A stretch of 64,000 bases of DNA from Axinella damicornis (lineage: Eukaryota > Porifera > Demospongiae > Axinellida > Axinellidae), in contig OZ007514.1 of the NCBI GenBank assembly GCA_963931865.1, positions 248,001-312,000 of the forward strand. Reading direction: 5' to 3'. Position numbers and translations under genes: made by a program. Every line of letters starts with the position of its first letter. Position 1 is the stretch's first letter. Below the pieces are notes generated by a model. It had not been told where the DNA came from. It ran no database searches and was given only the letters and a program-made list of their open reading frames with translations. Positions 45,379 to 57,260 of the stretch are shown here, in pieces.

Positions 45379-48300
45379 ATGGCTGAGAAGACGAGCACAG
45401 GTGAGTAGGAGACTTGTCTCTTGATCCATGAAGTTATAAAATTATGAGCCTGTCATGGAGCAGCGCCCAAAGAGGTCCTGAGGGTTAGTCTCGTTCCCAA
45501 ACAATATTTCGCCTTTCATACCCATTTTTTGAGCCCCCGCGAGTATGTTCATGACAGAACTTTCAACTATTACCTGTGGTGCATCAACTGTGGAGCCTCT
45601 GCCGGGATCGCTAGCAAGTGTGTACCCAGCCGCTGAACAGCCTTGTGACCAGTAGGTCTGGGCACGAGGCAGCTGTGAAAATGCTAGTATCGTGTGGCAA
45701 GATCCGGGTCTGCAACATGGCCGTAGAGCAGGTTGTTGTTTGCACCGTGGAGTGCATGCAGCCTCGTTCCCAGGCCCCATACGAATTTTGGATGGGGCCT
45801 GGGAACGAGGCTAGAGTGCATGCTGATCATAGCACACATGCTACCTGATTGATCATTCATATTTTGAGTGTGAGTGGAGAGTAGATGTCAAGCACGTGAG
45901 CGTGAAGTGTCTTGACTGGACCTCAACACAGTAGAAAGTGAAACTACGAGTGCAGCAAGGTTGCAAGTCTTACTTTGGCGATTGCTTTGCTGACATGGCT
46001 GGATTACATAGCTAATTAAATTCCTGAGCAACAAGCCTCTGTATGGCCGTGTCCCAGACCCTTTCCCTCGGTATGGAACAGGGTCGGCTACGCGAGACTA
46101 CGAAATGCATGCGAACTTCACATTATCAAAGGAGGTTGGACACATTTTTCTGTGCACGTGACTGCACTGCTCTCGAGCAGAAATAATTTACATTCCTAAC
46201 CCTAACCTCAACAACCTCACCTCGTTCCCACATCAACATGGCCTGGGACCGGAAGTGGAGTTTGAAATTCAAGGTAGGAGTGCCTTGAAGACGCTTCAGG
46301 TAGGACAGGCTTCCAGTTGGAGTATCTGCTATAGCTAGAGGCCCAAATGTCTAAGTGACCCAGGGATGATGGCACATATTGGAATCTACTCCACTAGAGC
46401 TTTCGAATGATATCGACTTGTTTGTAAAGACTACCTGAGCACTTCAGTACAGAACCCCCCGTATAAAGTCGCCCACACACAGATGCCACATGACCGTGTC
46501 CCAACCTCCTGTGGTGAGTTACCTGGAGCTCTAGCTCTGTCACACCACTAAAATATCCAGGTGAAGGTGGTCTCAAACGACGGCAGGTTGGAAACTAGGT
46601 GCGCACAAGGTATATAGAAGTTTGTGCTACCTGATAACAAGACTGCCATAGTGGCCCATAGTGAAAGTGAAATTGATTTACCAAAGCAGCCCTCATTTCT
46701 GTGGAACAAACATCACTCTTAGGCTACGGCTATTTTCAATGTGCTGAATTTTTTACCGGGATTCTCAATGATCCGCTCAAATCCTTTGCAAATAAAGAAG
46801 ACCTATTCCATCTCAAACTCACCTGACAGTATCCGCTAATTATATAAGCTAATTTTTTTCAAAACACAGCTGAGACTGTTTTTGTAGAACGATTTCACCT
46901 GTCGTTATGGGCTATGTGGATGATAATCATATATTGACTACCTTGTGCATACCACTAATTACTAGCTTCCAACCTCCTCTGATGTCACACTAGTGCAGTT
47001 GACTGCCATGTTTCCAGTCACCCTGTGAGTTACAGACTCTCCCACCACCTCCGACAGCTCAATATGCCCTTGACACCACTTGATTATGGTTTACTGATAA
47101 CAGCCCTTACAGGTACATCTTGTATTAGCTAGTGATCATCTGTTGAGGTGTGTTCCCCCTCCCTCTCCACTTCAGCTCCACCCCTCACAGTGGACACCGT
47201 CCTGACTGCTGTGCAGGGAGTGAACTGGAGGACACTTGGGAAGAAGCTTCTGTTCAACGTTTATGTGGATAAGATAGAAAAACTACACCAATCTGACGAT
47301 GGTCGTCTTCGTGCTGTACTAGAGCACTGGATGCAGGATGGTGGGAGGCACAAGGAACCATCTTGGAGGAGTATCATTTGGGGATTGGATGGAGCTAATG
47401 AGACGAGAACTGCTGAAAACATCCGAAACTTTGCCGAACCTGTCCAAGGTAAGTTATATCACTCCATCAGTGTATCCACATTCTTATACAGTGTGTGAGA
47501 CCTGCCTGACATTAGGGAGTGTGAAACACTGGACCAAGGGACACTCCGCCACTGGCAGCTGCACTAGATGGCAATCACACAAACATGGTCCATATCAACA
47601 TGTGCATGACCGCACATCATAAGATCTACTCTCATTTCATCTACTCCCAGTTTGTCTACTACTAGTTTATTGACCTGAGCTGCAGTACTGACAGAAATAT
47701 CTTACCACTTTAGTATCAGTGAAGTACTGTCAGTATACAATGTACACTGGCTGATGTTGATATGCTCATCAGGCAATAGTCTGCACAAACATCTCTACTA
47801 TCCTTGACAGGCAATATTCCAGCCACCAGTTTAGTTTGTTGTGCCATCCTTTCACACGGTTGTGTGGGTGGGTGCCCTCAACTTTGAGGTAGTTCTGAAT
47901 GTTGAATGGATATCACCAGTTGAGTCAGGTGACTTTGAACATTTAGTGTGTTCGTGAAGTAGATGAAATGGGAGAGACGAACTGAGAAGAGATGAATGAG
48001 ATCAGACAAACTGGGAGTAGAGGAAATGGGAAGATCACTACACAATTGCACAAGCTGGGCCTTTCCATGCTACCGTAGTCACGCGTTATTAGGCGCATGT
48101 GCCTATAACTCCACAGGAAGGAAATATGCACCCAATAAAGAGATGAGCTTAATGTCGAATGACATTCCTTGAATAGGAAGTGCACTTCAATTTGAATATG
48201 GCAGAGATTTCGGAAGAAGACTTCAGTGCTTAACAGGGACAAGAGTCGAACCTGCACCTAACAGTGAATTTTCACATCTAAGTGAGCTGTGCCTAATAAC

Positions 48301-51300
48301 GCATCATTACGTTATTACATTTGCACTAGCAGAACCTGCATCTAGCAACAGAAACAAACGACGTGGTCGATGAAATATGGCTGCTAATGTATGCTTACCG
48401 AAACTCGTGTATCACAGCAGTGGCAACATTGTGAGCTTGAGGGTGAAGTGGTACGTATCCACAGCAGTGTCCATAGCAGTTGTGGTTATCGTAGAGGACT
48501 AGCTAAATCTCAGTACACACAGACACACAGTGCTGGGCCAATATTGGTAATGCACAAGGCAATATCTGTGTTTGTAGGGATAGTCACTGTAATACCCAAG
48601 TATACTAGAAACAAAAAATTTTCTTACAAAAATTACAAATGATTTAGTGATGGCCACCCCGATCGACTCCCGAAAAAAGCAGACAAACAAGGAATGCCAT
48701 TAACCAGCCTCAGTCCCATCCCATTGAAAAATGTAGAATTTAGGGATGGGATGGGACTGAGGCTGGTTAATGGCATTCCTTGTTTGTCTGCTTTTTCGGG
48801 AGTCGATCGGGGTGGCCATCACTAAATCATTTGTAATTTTTGTAAGAAAATTTTTTTGTTTCTAGTTTGTGAGGTTTTTTGAGCGCGTGGAATGCGTAAC
48901 TTTCATGATGTCAGATTTTATTAATTGCCTTGATGGATGTGAACCTTCTGCTGGGCACTGAGCAGGCTTTGATGCTTCATTCTATTTCCACTAATAGTAT
49001 TCCAAAACTCTAACCTCACTCACAGTATTGGCGGTATATACATGTTCCGCACTGTAGTTACGTCATGAAAAGAAAGCCACGCCTCCATGATGGCATAGTC
49101 ACGATAGATCTTGGCAAGAACAGGTTGGTAGAAATTCCTCGCAGCGGTAGTGAGGCACCAGATGATGGATTCACAAGGATTCAGCTGATCACCAAGCGCC
49201 CAAAATGCTGTAAAAAAGAATGCAACGTGCGTTTGCATGTGAACTGCGCATGCGCATTTGGCACACGTGACCTCTGGTTGCATCAAAATGGCTTCGTGCT
49301 AGTAATTCACGGAATCGTAGCTAGCCAGCAGTGCCGTTCTTGCCAGTATGTAGTCAAAAGGGCCGAAAGGAGCTACTACGACGAAAGCGATGTTGTTCTG
49401 TGAGTGATCTAGCTCAGGAAATGCTTTTGTTGCCAGCTATGCTAGTCAATGAGAAAGAAGAAGAAGAAGAAGAAGAAAGAAAGAAGATGACGAAATCGGA
49501 ATTTTACGGCGACTTATTACTCGACTCCCGCGTACTCTCAGGTACGTTTGCGAGTGTTTTTGTGAACTGCTAGGCAGTATCATTCTGTCTGCATGCTTGG
49601 TTTGGGGGGTAGTAGCTTCTTTGGCCGTTTTCCTGCGGTGCATCAGTATGGTATTTCAAAATTTCCTTAGCCATCCCTAAATAGAGAACGCTACCGTGTT
49701 CTCTGATATCTACTGTGCTGAGTATTGTCACTTAGCATGGAGTGGATTAACTGATGGACTGGAATGACCACAACATTGTTTATTTGCTGTTCTCCTCACT
49801 GTCCTCCCCTTCTGCTTGTGTCTCTCCCTCAGACCCCACCCTCACTGTGGAGAAGGTGATGGAGGTGATGGGGGAGGTGGGAGACAGGGAAGGGGTGTGG
49901 GTTAGGCTTGGTGTCCCACACTCCAAGCGAGCTGAAATCAAGCAGCAGTCATCCACTGAGGGGGAGAAGAGTCGTGCACTGTCACAGTATTGGGTCAACT
50001 GTGCCCCTGATGCCTCCTGGAAGAGACTTGCCAGAGTACTTTACGCGAAAGGAGAGGAGAGAGCAGCAGCGATGGCCAGACAATACTTGCCCAAAGGTAC
50101 GTGCATTTCTTGACCACCTGAAATAGGACTTGTGTGCTATGGTGTTTGCATTCTAATGGATGCCCACCAGTACTCACTGTCCTGCTTGTGTAGTACTCCA
50201 ATGTGCCTAGTGTACATCGTGTAATAGTAGCATTACGGGGTTTAGTGCTCCGAGGGTGATGTAGTAAGGTTGTGGGCAGGATAATCCACCTTGTGGGCCC
50301 GAGACTAGCTACACTGCCCCAGTGTACTAACCCCGTAACTGCGCGTAATGCACAAAAACAGTGTTTAGTGTTACCCGGTACTTACCCAAAACAGCCGTTG
50401 GTCAATATCTAGATAATGCCGACTAAAAATGTGCTTTATCTTGTTAACTCTGTTTGTTAATTAAGGGTAACTAAAATCAGTTACGATTGTGATTCAAGAA
50501 TTACCGTCACACTTTCTTGCCTTCTACTGTTTAGCTACCTGATGTCCATCACTGGACCATCAAGAGTGCATGATGACGTCATTGTCGTTGCCGCTGAAAT
50601 GACAATGATGTCAAATTCTCTACTGGTAGATAGTCTGACCAAGAATTGATAGTATGGTTATAGCACACTGGTACCATATGACTCTCTCCATGCACATCAC
50701 TATAGTGCACTGCACTAATACAAGGGACTTACTCATGCAATGCAACAATTCAGAGTCACCAGTAATAATTGCTGTGCCCCCTCAAACCACCTGCCCCCCT
50801 TAGTCACTATATGGGTACCCATGCATTGTGTTGCTTGTACTGGTGTTGTGGACGTGAACATGACACTTCCTGAACTGACTTTGTTTATGGAACAGGAGAG
50901 CCATGGCAGGGCTTTGTTGAGTAGCTAGGACACTTACATTATATCTTCCCCATGTTGTCTCCCCACCCAGCTGACCCCACCCTCACCACTGACAACCTCA
51001 TGGAGGTGGTGAAGGAGGTAGAGCACCGCTGGGAGGAGTTAGGTGGCAAGCTTTATATGCCAGGCTCTAAGCTAGAGAATATCAAAGGTCTCTACCAGAC
51101 TGATCATCTGCGGGTGGAGGCTGTGTTGGACCACTACGTGAAATGCGACCCCTACTCCTCTTGGAAGGAGGTTGGTGAAACCCTACAGAAGATGGAGCTA
51201 CACGAGCTGGCAAACAATGTTACTACAAACTATGTCAGAGGTATGGATGTAAATCATGTAACAATAATTAACTAGTTGATGGTCAGCCGCCTGACTTTGT

Positions 51301-54300
51301 CCAAATTAACAAGTCCCTGAGCATTAAATTCATCACTTCAACTTGCGTTATGAAGCGCATGTACCTATGTCTCCACATGAAGTTAATATGAGCCTAATAA
51401 CGAGATGCACTTCATTTCAGATGACATTACTTGATTAGGAAGTGCGCTTCATTCGTAATTAAATGAGACTTTCTGGAAAAAAATTTCAGCACTTAACTGG
51501 GATGAAGCAGTGAATATGTGCTTATACGTGAGCTGTGCATAGTAACATGTAATGTTCGATGATCAACTACGGAACTTTAATAGCAAATGAATGAGTCCAA
51601 TTTCATCACAAATTGCTCAGTGTTACTTGGTTCCCTCAGCCATTCTGCCAGTAGTGACTCCCAGCTCTCTGATATGCCAGCCATGAATGCACCACTCTCT
51701 GTGTCAGGTGCACATGTGCTGGCTATAATCACCTGGTGCCAGCTGACACACCCTCCGCTAGGTTACTGTAGTCTCATCTTCCTCTCCTCTGCCAAGGGGC
51801 TCCGTTGTAAGATAGGTAATCACATGGGTTTGGGTGTAATTACATGAGCAACAGGCAAAGCAATTGCATTTGTTGTGAGTCTAATTATTCCCAAATGGCA
51901 TGAGAATACTTATACTTCCTGGCTTGGGATGGTCGAAAGAAAACGACTTGAGTGATAAGCCACGCCCCAGCCACAAAGCGAGTGTTGCCATTTGTTTGTG
52001 TACTGACCTGTTGTGTGATGGAGCAGAAGGTTTTTTAATATGGAAGTGCAGTGCAAAGCGCCAAGCGCCAGCCACAAAGCGAGCGTTGCAGCACAGAGAC
52101 TGTGTGTGTATAATGGTTCGCTACAGTGCTAGTATGGCACACCGACTAGTGCCACCGTTTCTGTGACATCACACTTTCATTCGTTATTCTGCTCGGGTAC
52201 AGAATACAGTCTCGTAGTAAACAATGGGAACACTCACACAGCAGCCATTTTCAACCGTTGCTGATGAAAACGAGGCATAGCCATGACGCGGATACTCGTT
52301 ACTAGGGTGGAACTTGACCTGATCGATTGGTGCATGCCGCGGCTGCTCAGTAAGTCTGCAGCCCAGTAAGTATATGATCAGATTGGTGACCAGGTCATAC
52401 ATTTGTAAGTTTGAGTCCCAATCGAGTTCCATGACCTCACAGAGAAGTGGCCAAATTGAACACCAAAATGACCCGTTTTCAGGTTTGTACGAATCGTTCT
52501 CGACACTTACTGTTCACATAGACTGCCAAAGCATGGCTACCATCGATCTGCAAGCAGTTAACGGTCGAGCGCTGAATGAGCCGGCTTCGCGCTGCATATT
52601 TGCGGTCAGTGTACCCACATTCTCTCTACCCTTCTCTCTACCCTGATGTCACACACATGATAAATTATTCCAGGCCCTCTCCCGCTTTTTCCGTACAGTA
52701 AGCGACAAAAAGCTGGGCAATGGCCTGGGAACGAGGCTAGCCAGCAGCATTGTATTGCTGGTAGGGAGGTTCCCTGCATCCATTCTCCATGCCCTCACCA
52801 GTTGCTCCTCCCTCTGCTTGATTGATCAGCTCTGTTAGCATTCCAGCCTCTTGTTCAAATATGAATATTAGTTGCTTATCTGTGGCTTGTAATTCAAGTC
52901 AAGAGGCTTATACTGGGTATCCAAGCAACTGAGTGCTCTAGCATATGCCCACCTGTGGTTTGTATAGTGACCTGTAGAGGACGGTGTGTTATTGAGGTGC
53001 CCCTGAGAGAGCCCCACATGGTCGTGATCCTCATCCTGGCATCATGGTGTCTGGTGTGTGCCGTTTAGTGTATGATGTGCAAAATTTTGATGCGCACATC
53101 CTAATCATACTGGCACTAGTATATCTTCTAAGTAATGCTGCGACACACACATCCATCCCTACACTGTTGCTACAAAGTTTGGTTCATTGGTGTTCCCTGC
53201 ATGGGTTGCATGCGAGTATGTGCATGCCCCAACAGGGGGGGGGGGGGGGGGGGGTGGGATACATCATGAGCTTGTAAGTGTACTGCATGTATATCTGATG
53301 TTGGATGAAGTTGGCACCAACACATCCGCCCTACAGCGAGTGAGAAGTCTAAGGAGCTGTTTGATGAGGCAATGACACACGGATACGTGGAGGCAAGGGA
53401 CATTAAAACGCTCATTCTGGGTGCAGCTGGAACAGGAAAGAGCCACACGATTGCGTTAATCATGGATGAAGATCCACCCGCTATCCGCCGTAGCACACCG
53501 TGTGCTACAAGACCAGTTAGAGCAGTGTCGAGGACTAGGGCTGAAAAGAGAGGTAATAAGTTTGTCCGAGTAACCCACGATCAACTTGCACAGACTATTG
53601 CCGACACATCCACAATGCTTCCATCGAAACCTTCCCCTGCTGTGAATGCTGACCCTCCAGCTGGTTCTTCCAGCTCACCCACAGTAGCAGGTTCGTCAAA
53701 GTCACAAACTGGCCCTCCAGAGCACGCAATAGCACACCCACCTTCCACTGAAGAGGGTGCTAGTATCTCTTCCATCACCCATGACAAATTGTCCTCAGTC
53801 TCTACTGTTGCAGAAGATGAACTACTTCGACGCATCGAGATGTCACGATATTTGCTGGATAAAAAGGCGGCCTTCAAACGGGATCGAATCAGTCTGATCG
53901 ACACCGGTGGACAACCCCAGTTTCATGAGGTGCTCCCCATATTCATGAGAGGCACTTCAGCCACTATGTTTGCAATCAGGCTCGATGAGAGTCTTAGCAC
54001 CCACCCACTGATTGAATACTTAGATGACAATGGCCATCGTGTTGGTGTCCCTTATCGCTCAGCTTTCACCAACGAACAAATTCTGAGATACTGCATGCGA
54101 GTGACACAGTCCCATGCATCCCAGTCTGAGGAAGGCCTCTGCCCTAACGTAATCTTCATAGGGACCCACAAGGATCTGGAGGACAAATGCCCTGAATCAA
54201 GGGAAGAGAAGAATCGGAAGATTCATGATATCACTGATATGCTCCTTCCTGAAGTTCAGAAGGATGTCATCTACTGTGGGGAAGGTTTGAAGGAGCTCAT

Positions 54301-56432
54301 TTTCCCCTTGAATGCCAAACACCCCGGGCCTCAGGAGCGAGAGTTTGCTGCAGAGATACGGAGAGTGATAGTGGATAGATCACGTGTGAAACCAAAGCAA
54401 ATCCCACTGCGATGGTACGCCCTTGAGCTTGCACTTGAGAAGCGGATGCTGGAGCTAGGGCGAGGTGTGCTCAGCAAAGCTGAGTGCTTTGCAGTAGCTC
54501 AAAGATATCACTTTGATGAGCAATCATTTGAGGAAGCTTTGAAGTACCTTGACAGTCTTAACATTCTGTTCTACTACAAGGACGTGCTTCCCGACATCAT
54601 CTTTTGTGATTCCCAGGTGCTCCTTGACAAGATATCAGAATTAGTAGAGCACATCCACAGGTTGAAGACAGATCCAAGTCAACACAGAGCAGCCGAAGGC
54701 AACCTCCGTCAGTTTCGTGATAAGGGAATTGTGACTCTCGAACTCCTCAGCAAGCCGGAGTTTTCGAGACATTACGTTCCTGATCTCTTTGGTCCAGTCC
54801 AGCTGCTGAAGCTTTTCACGAAGCTGCTCATAGTGTCCCAGATCAGTGAGGAGGAGTACCTGATGCCTTGTCTTCTACCAGCAACAGAGGAGCCCTCTGT
54901 TCTCTCTCCAAGCAGCAGTGTCCCTTCCCTGCTGTTTTACTTTCCCCACAGTCCTCCAGTTGGAGTGTACTGTAGTCTTGTAGCGTACCTCCTTTCTTGT
55001 GCCGAATGGAAGCTGCTCTTTGATCCTACCACTAAATCTCCAGCCAAAGTTAACCGAAACACCGTCGAGTTTGAAGTCCCCGGAGATCTTCCTGGAAGTA
55101 TCACTCTCACTGATTCTTTCTCAAGCCACTTTCAAGTGAGTATTCAACTTCCACCAACTGTCGCTTCAGAGCTGTGCCGAGAAGTGTGTCCACAAATTCG
55201 GGAATCGATCATTGCCGGATTACGTAGTGCATCGAGCACACTGCACTACAATAATTCCGTCCCGCAGGAAGCCTTCTTCTGTTCTTGTGAACACAGTTCT
55301 ACTGATACAGCTACCGCACGCATGCACGTCGCCACAGTTGAACGCAAGCGTAGGTTGACGACATGCACCGTGAATCGAAGGGTCTGCAGCAGACTGACAC
55401 TGGATCACATGGTCTGGTTTCCTCAGACTTCTACTGCAAGTGGTACGTGTTATAATCTGAGTGTGTGGTAATTTGCAGTGTGGTTGTGTTGGCTTCATTC
55501 TGTTTCTCATTAGTCTTGTTGGATTGCACTTCTCATCCCTTCAACTGCACAGAAAAACTGTCTGAGCTGAAGCTTTCATCACCTGCTGTGAAGGACACGA
55601 TTGGCATCCTCGGTGTGTTGTGTATGAATAGTATATGACATGCAGTGACATTGGGTAGCAACTGCATCAGTCTGGATGTAGAAGTGATGGTGTGTGTTAT
55701 TGTTCCTCAGGTACACCTCCTCCCTCTGATGCAGCAAGCCAGCGGACTCTCACTCCCAGTGGATCTGGAACCATCACCGCAGGTACACATGCACTTGCTT
55801 TTGGAATTGTTCTGTTGTTTTCTGCTAGTTTTTTGCCCTTGTGTGCTGGAACGGTTCTTGAAGCGCACAAGGAGCATATAAGAAAGGATTTCCTGATAAT
55901 GGTAGTTTTCTAACAGTATCCTTGGTCCCAGGCTCTCCTCAAGTGTTTGGGGAGAGAGGAGTGAGCCTGGTAGCACTCACGACAAAGACTGTCAGCTCTC
56001 GGCATGTCATTGTTTATGTAATAATAACTGACTTTGGCACTAAAGGTGCAGAAAGCATGACTGCTATTTTAGTAGGCTGATTCACTTAGAATTGTGGCAG
56101 GATTTTACTATTGATGTGTAGTGGGTCATTATTCTCCTCCTTTCTCAGGTTGCTGCAAACCAACTCAAAAACAACTTCTCCTGCACCTCTACCACACTGT
56201 TCCAGACAAATGGCGGGCTATTGGTACCTACCTCGAGATCCCTGCAGCCCAGCTGAGTGTCCTTGACGATCTTCACCGTGGTGACCCACAGAAGTGTCTC
56301 ATGTCCATGCTAACTGAGAGGTGGCTACCGAGGATCAGCCCTCCCCCGACCTGGCAGGAGCTAGCCGAAGCGGTGGAGTTTGTCGGCCATCCTGATGTGG
56401 CTCAAAAGCTAATGCAGAAGTTCTGTAAGTAA
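45379..56432 (+). CDS. Multi-death-domain ROCO (Roc-COR GTPase) protein
   Basis: Nine exons: 45379-45400 (ATGGCTGAG start, tentative), 47176-47448, 49833-50096, 50971-51240, 53337-55442, 55514-55612, 55711-55782 and 56149-56432 (stop TAA; or splice at 56425 to an in-phase stop at 56881), giving about 1,129 aa if no exon is missing between 51240 and 53337. Exons 2-4 each encode one death domain (residues about 8-98, 99-186, 187-276), with the shared LTV..V..VV and PSWR/ASWKRL/SSWKEV signatures. The large exon encodes a Roc GTPase with P-loop GAAGTGKS (305-312), switch DTGGQP (465) and THKD (553), then a COR domain ending with a Cys-rich stretch and HMVWFP. A Ser/Pro linker precedes a fourth death domain (DKWRAIGTYLEIP, TWQELAEAVEFVG). 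Every intron is phase 1. ROCO proteins are GTP-dependent dimeric scaffolds, and death domains recruit partners in apoptosis and immunity. This is inferred to be a cytosolic signalling hub; no one-to-one orthologue is recognised. Confidence 0.85.
45401..47175. other. First intron of the ROCO gene
   Basis: 1.8 kb with one short MITE (45759-45813), a single-sided TCTCGTTCCCA remnant near 45487 and no other recognised feature. Confidence 0.4.
45759..45813. mobile_element. Minimal TAGCCTCG-family MITE (55 bp) with perfect 9-bp target duplication
   Basis: The hairpin CAGCCTCGTTCCCAGGCC...GGCCTGGGAACGAGGCTA has a 17-base spacer. GAGTGCATG flanks it at 45750-45758 and 45814-45822. Confidence 0.85.
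48070..48312. mobile_element. MITE with GCGTTATTAGGC ends, copy A
   Basis: The left end ACGCGTTATTAGGCGCATGT and right end GTGCCTAATAACGCATC are inverted. The interior is shared with 51340-51565 (GATGAGCTT, AATGACATTCCTTGA, TAGGAAGTGCACTTCA). Confidence 0.65.
48604..48867. repeat. Near-perfect 264-bp palindrome
   Basis: Arms of about 122 bp (ACTAGAAACAAAAAATTTTC...CTGAGGCTGG partner) are almost identical inverted copies around a spacer of about 16 bp near 48735. The centre contains the CAGCCTCAGTCCCATCCC form of the TAGCCTCG-like hairpin. It lies in an intron of the ROCO gene. Confidence 0.9.
51340..51565. mobile_element. MITE with GCGTTATTAGGC-like ends, diverged copy B
   Basis: Left CTTGCGTTATGAAGCGCATG and right GAGCTGTGCATAGTAACATG keep parts of the ends of copy A at 48070-48312, and the interiors align in order. 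Confidence 0.55.
52680..52741. mobile_element. Truncated TAGCCTCG-family MITE
   Basis: Contains CGCTTTTTCCGTACAGTAAG, ACAAAAAGCTGGGCAATGG and the right end GCCTGGGAACGAGGCTA. The left end lacks TAGCCTCG. Confidence 0.6.
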
Positions 56433-56517
56433 TGCTTATACTGCAGTTTTCAATCCAGTTGTCCGTAATTGTGATTTATACCATAGAGTATGTATCAAGT
56501 GCTCACTGAGTATCTAG

Positions 56518-56561
56518 TAGCCTCATTCCCAGGCCATGTGGGCAGCCTAGGAACGAGGCTG
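56518..56561. mobile_element. Minimal TAGCCTCA MITE (44 bp) with perfect 9-bp target duplication
   Basis: TAGCCTCATTCCCAGGCC...CCTAGGAACGAGGCTG is flanked by AGTATCTAG at 56509-56517 and 56562-56570. Confidence 0.8.
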
Positions 56562-57206
56562 AGTATCTAGCACTTACCACCCTCTTCATATGGAAGTTCT
56601 TGAATGGCCAAGCATTATGCAGCTGTTGTTTCCTAGCACTGCATGATATGGATAGAGGATGCTACGGTCTGAAGTGTATCTAGTCCCCACCCCCTCTTCA
56701 ACTACATTGTAATGTCCCCATGCAAATGCATGGCTCATGCATGCTTAGTGCGGTAAGGATATACAGATGCACTACTGCTGTGCCTTTCCTGACTGCTACC
56801 GATTTGTATGCACTTGCTTAGCACGCAAAAGTAATCATTGTACAATCATGTGTCTTGTTTTATTTCTTTTAGGTTCACAGTAACTCCTTGTGCAAGCTGG
56901 TCCACAGACGTAGCCTACCAACTGCATACTGGATGTACTTCAGCAACTGAGCTAGCCACTATCACAATACACCATCATTTCTGCGCCATATTTTTCCAGT
57001 TCACACTCAATAATAGTTTCTGAATGGTCTTTTTTGTTCTTTTATCAAATTTTGTTGTTCATTGCTGTAGCAATGTTAGTCACTTTCTGCACTATATTTT
57101 TCCACTACACAATAATAGTTTTCTGAATGAACTGTACGTTTTGATTAACAGCCAATAGTCTTGATTGTCCAAACAGCATCCATCTGATGTTGAATCATAA
57201 TGCCGA

Positions 57207-57218
57207 ACCCCCCCCCCC

Positions 57219-57249
<31 letters not shown>

Positions 57250-57260
57250 ACACACACATA
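57207..57260. repeat. Poly-C followed by (CA)n
   Basis: About 29 C followed by about 12 CA units. Confidence 0.95.

Larger units (their letters stand above)
51241..53336. other. Intron between death domain 3 and the Roc exon
   Basis: 2.1 kb. A Ser-rich frame ending in a good GTGCAC donor at 51708 (SASSDSQLSDMPAMNAPLSV) could be a linker exon, but its acceptor phase does not fit. A truncated MITE lies at 52680-52741 and a G run near 53226-53254. Nothing else is recognised. Confidence 0.4.

Noticed and set aside
46190..46215. CCTAACCCTAACC, telomere-like
   Set aside because: Only two units in an intron; chance occurrence.
51588..51708. Ser-rich linker exon in the ROCO gene
   Set aside because: The donor is good, but the only acceptor (TCCCTCAG) gives a frame with a stop after the phase-1 upstream exon.
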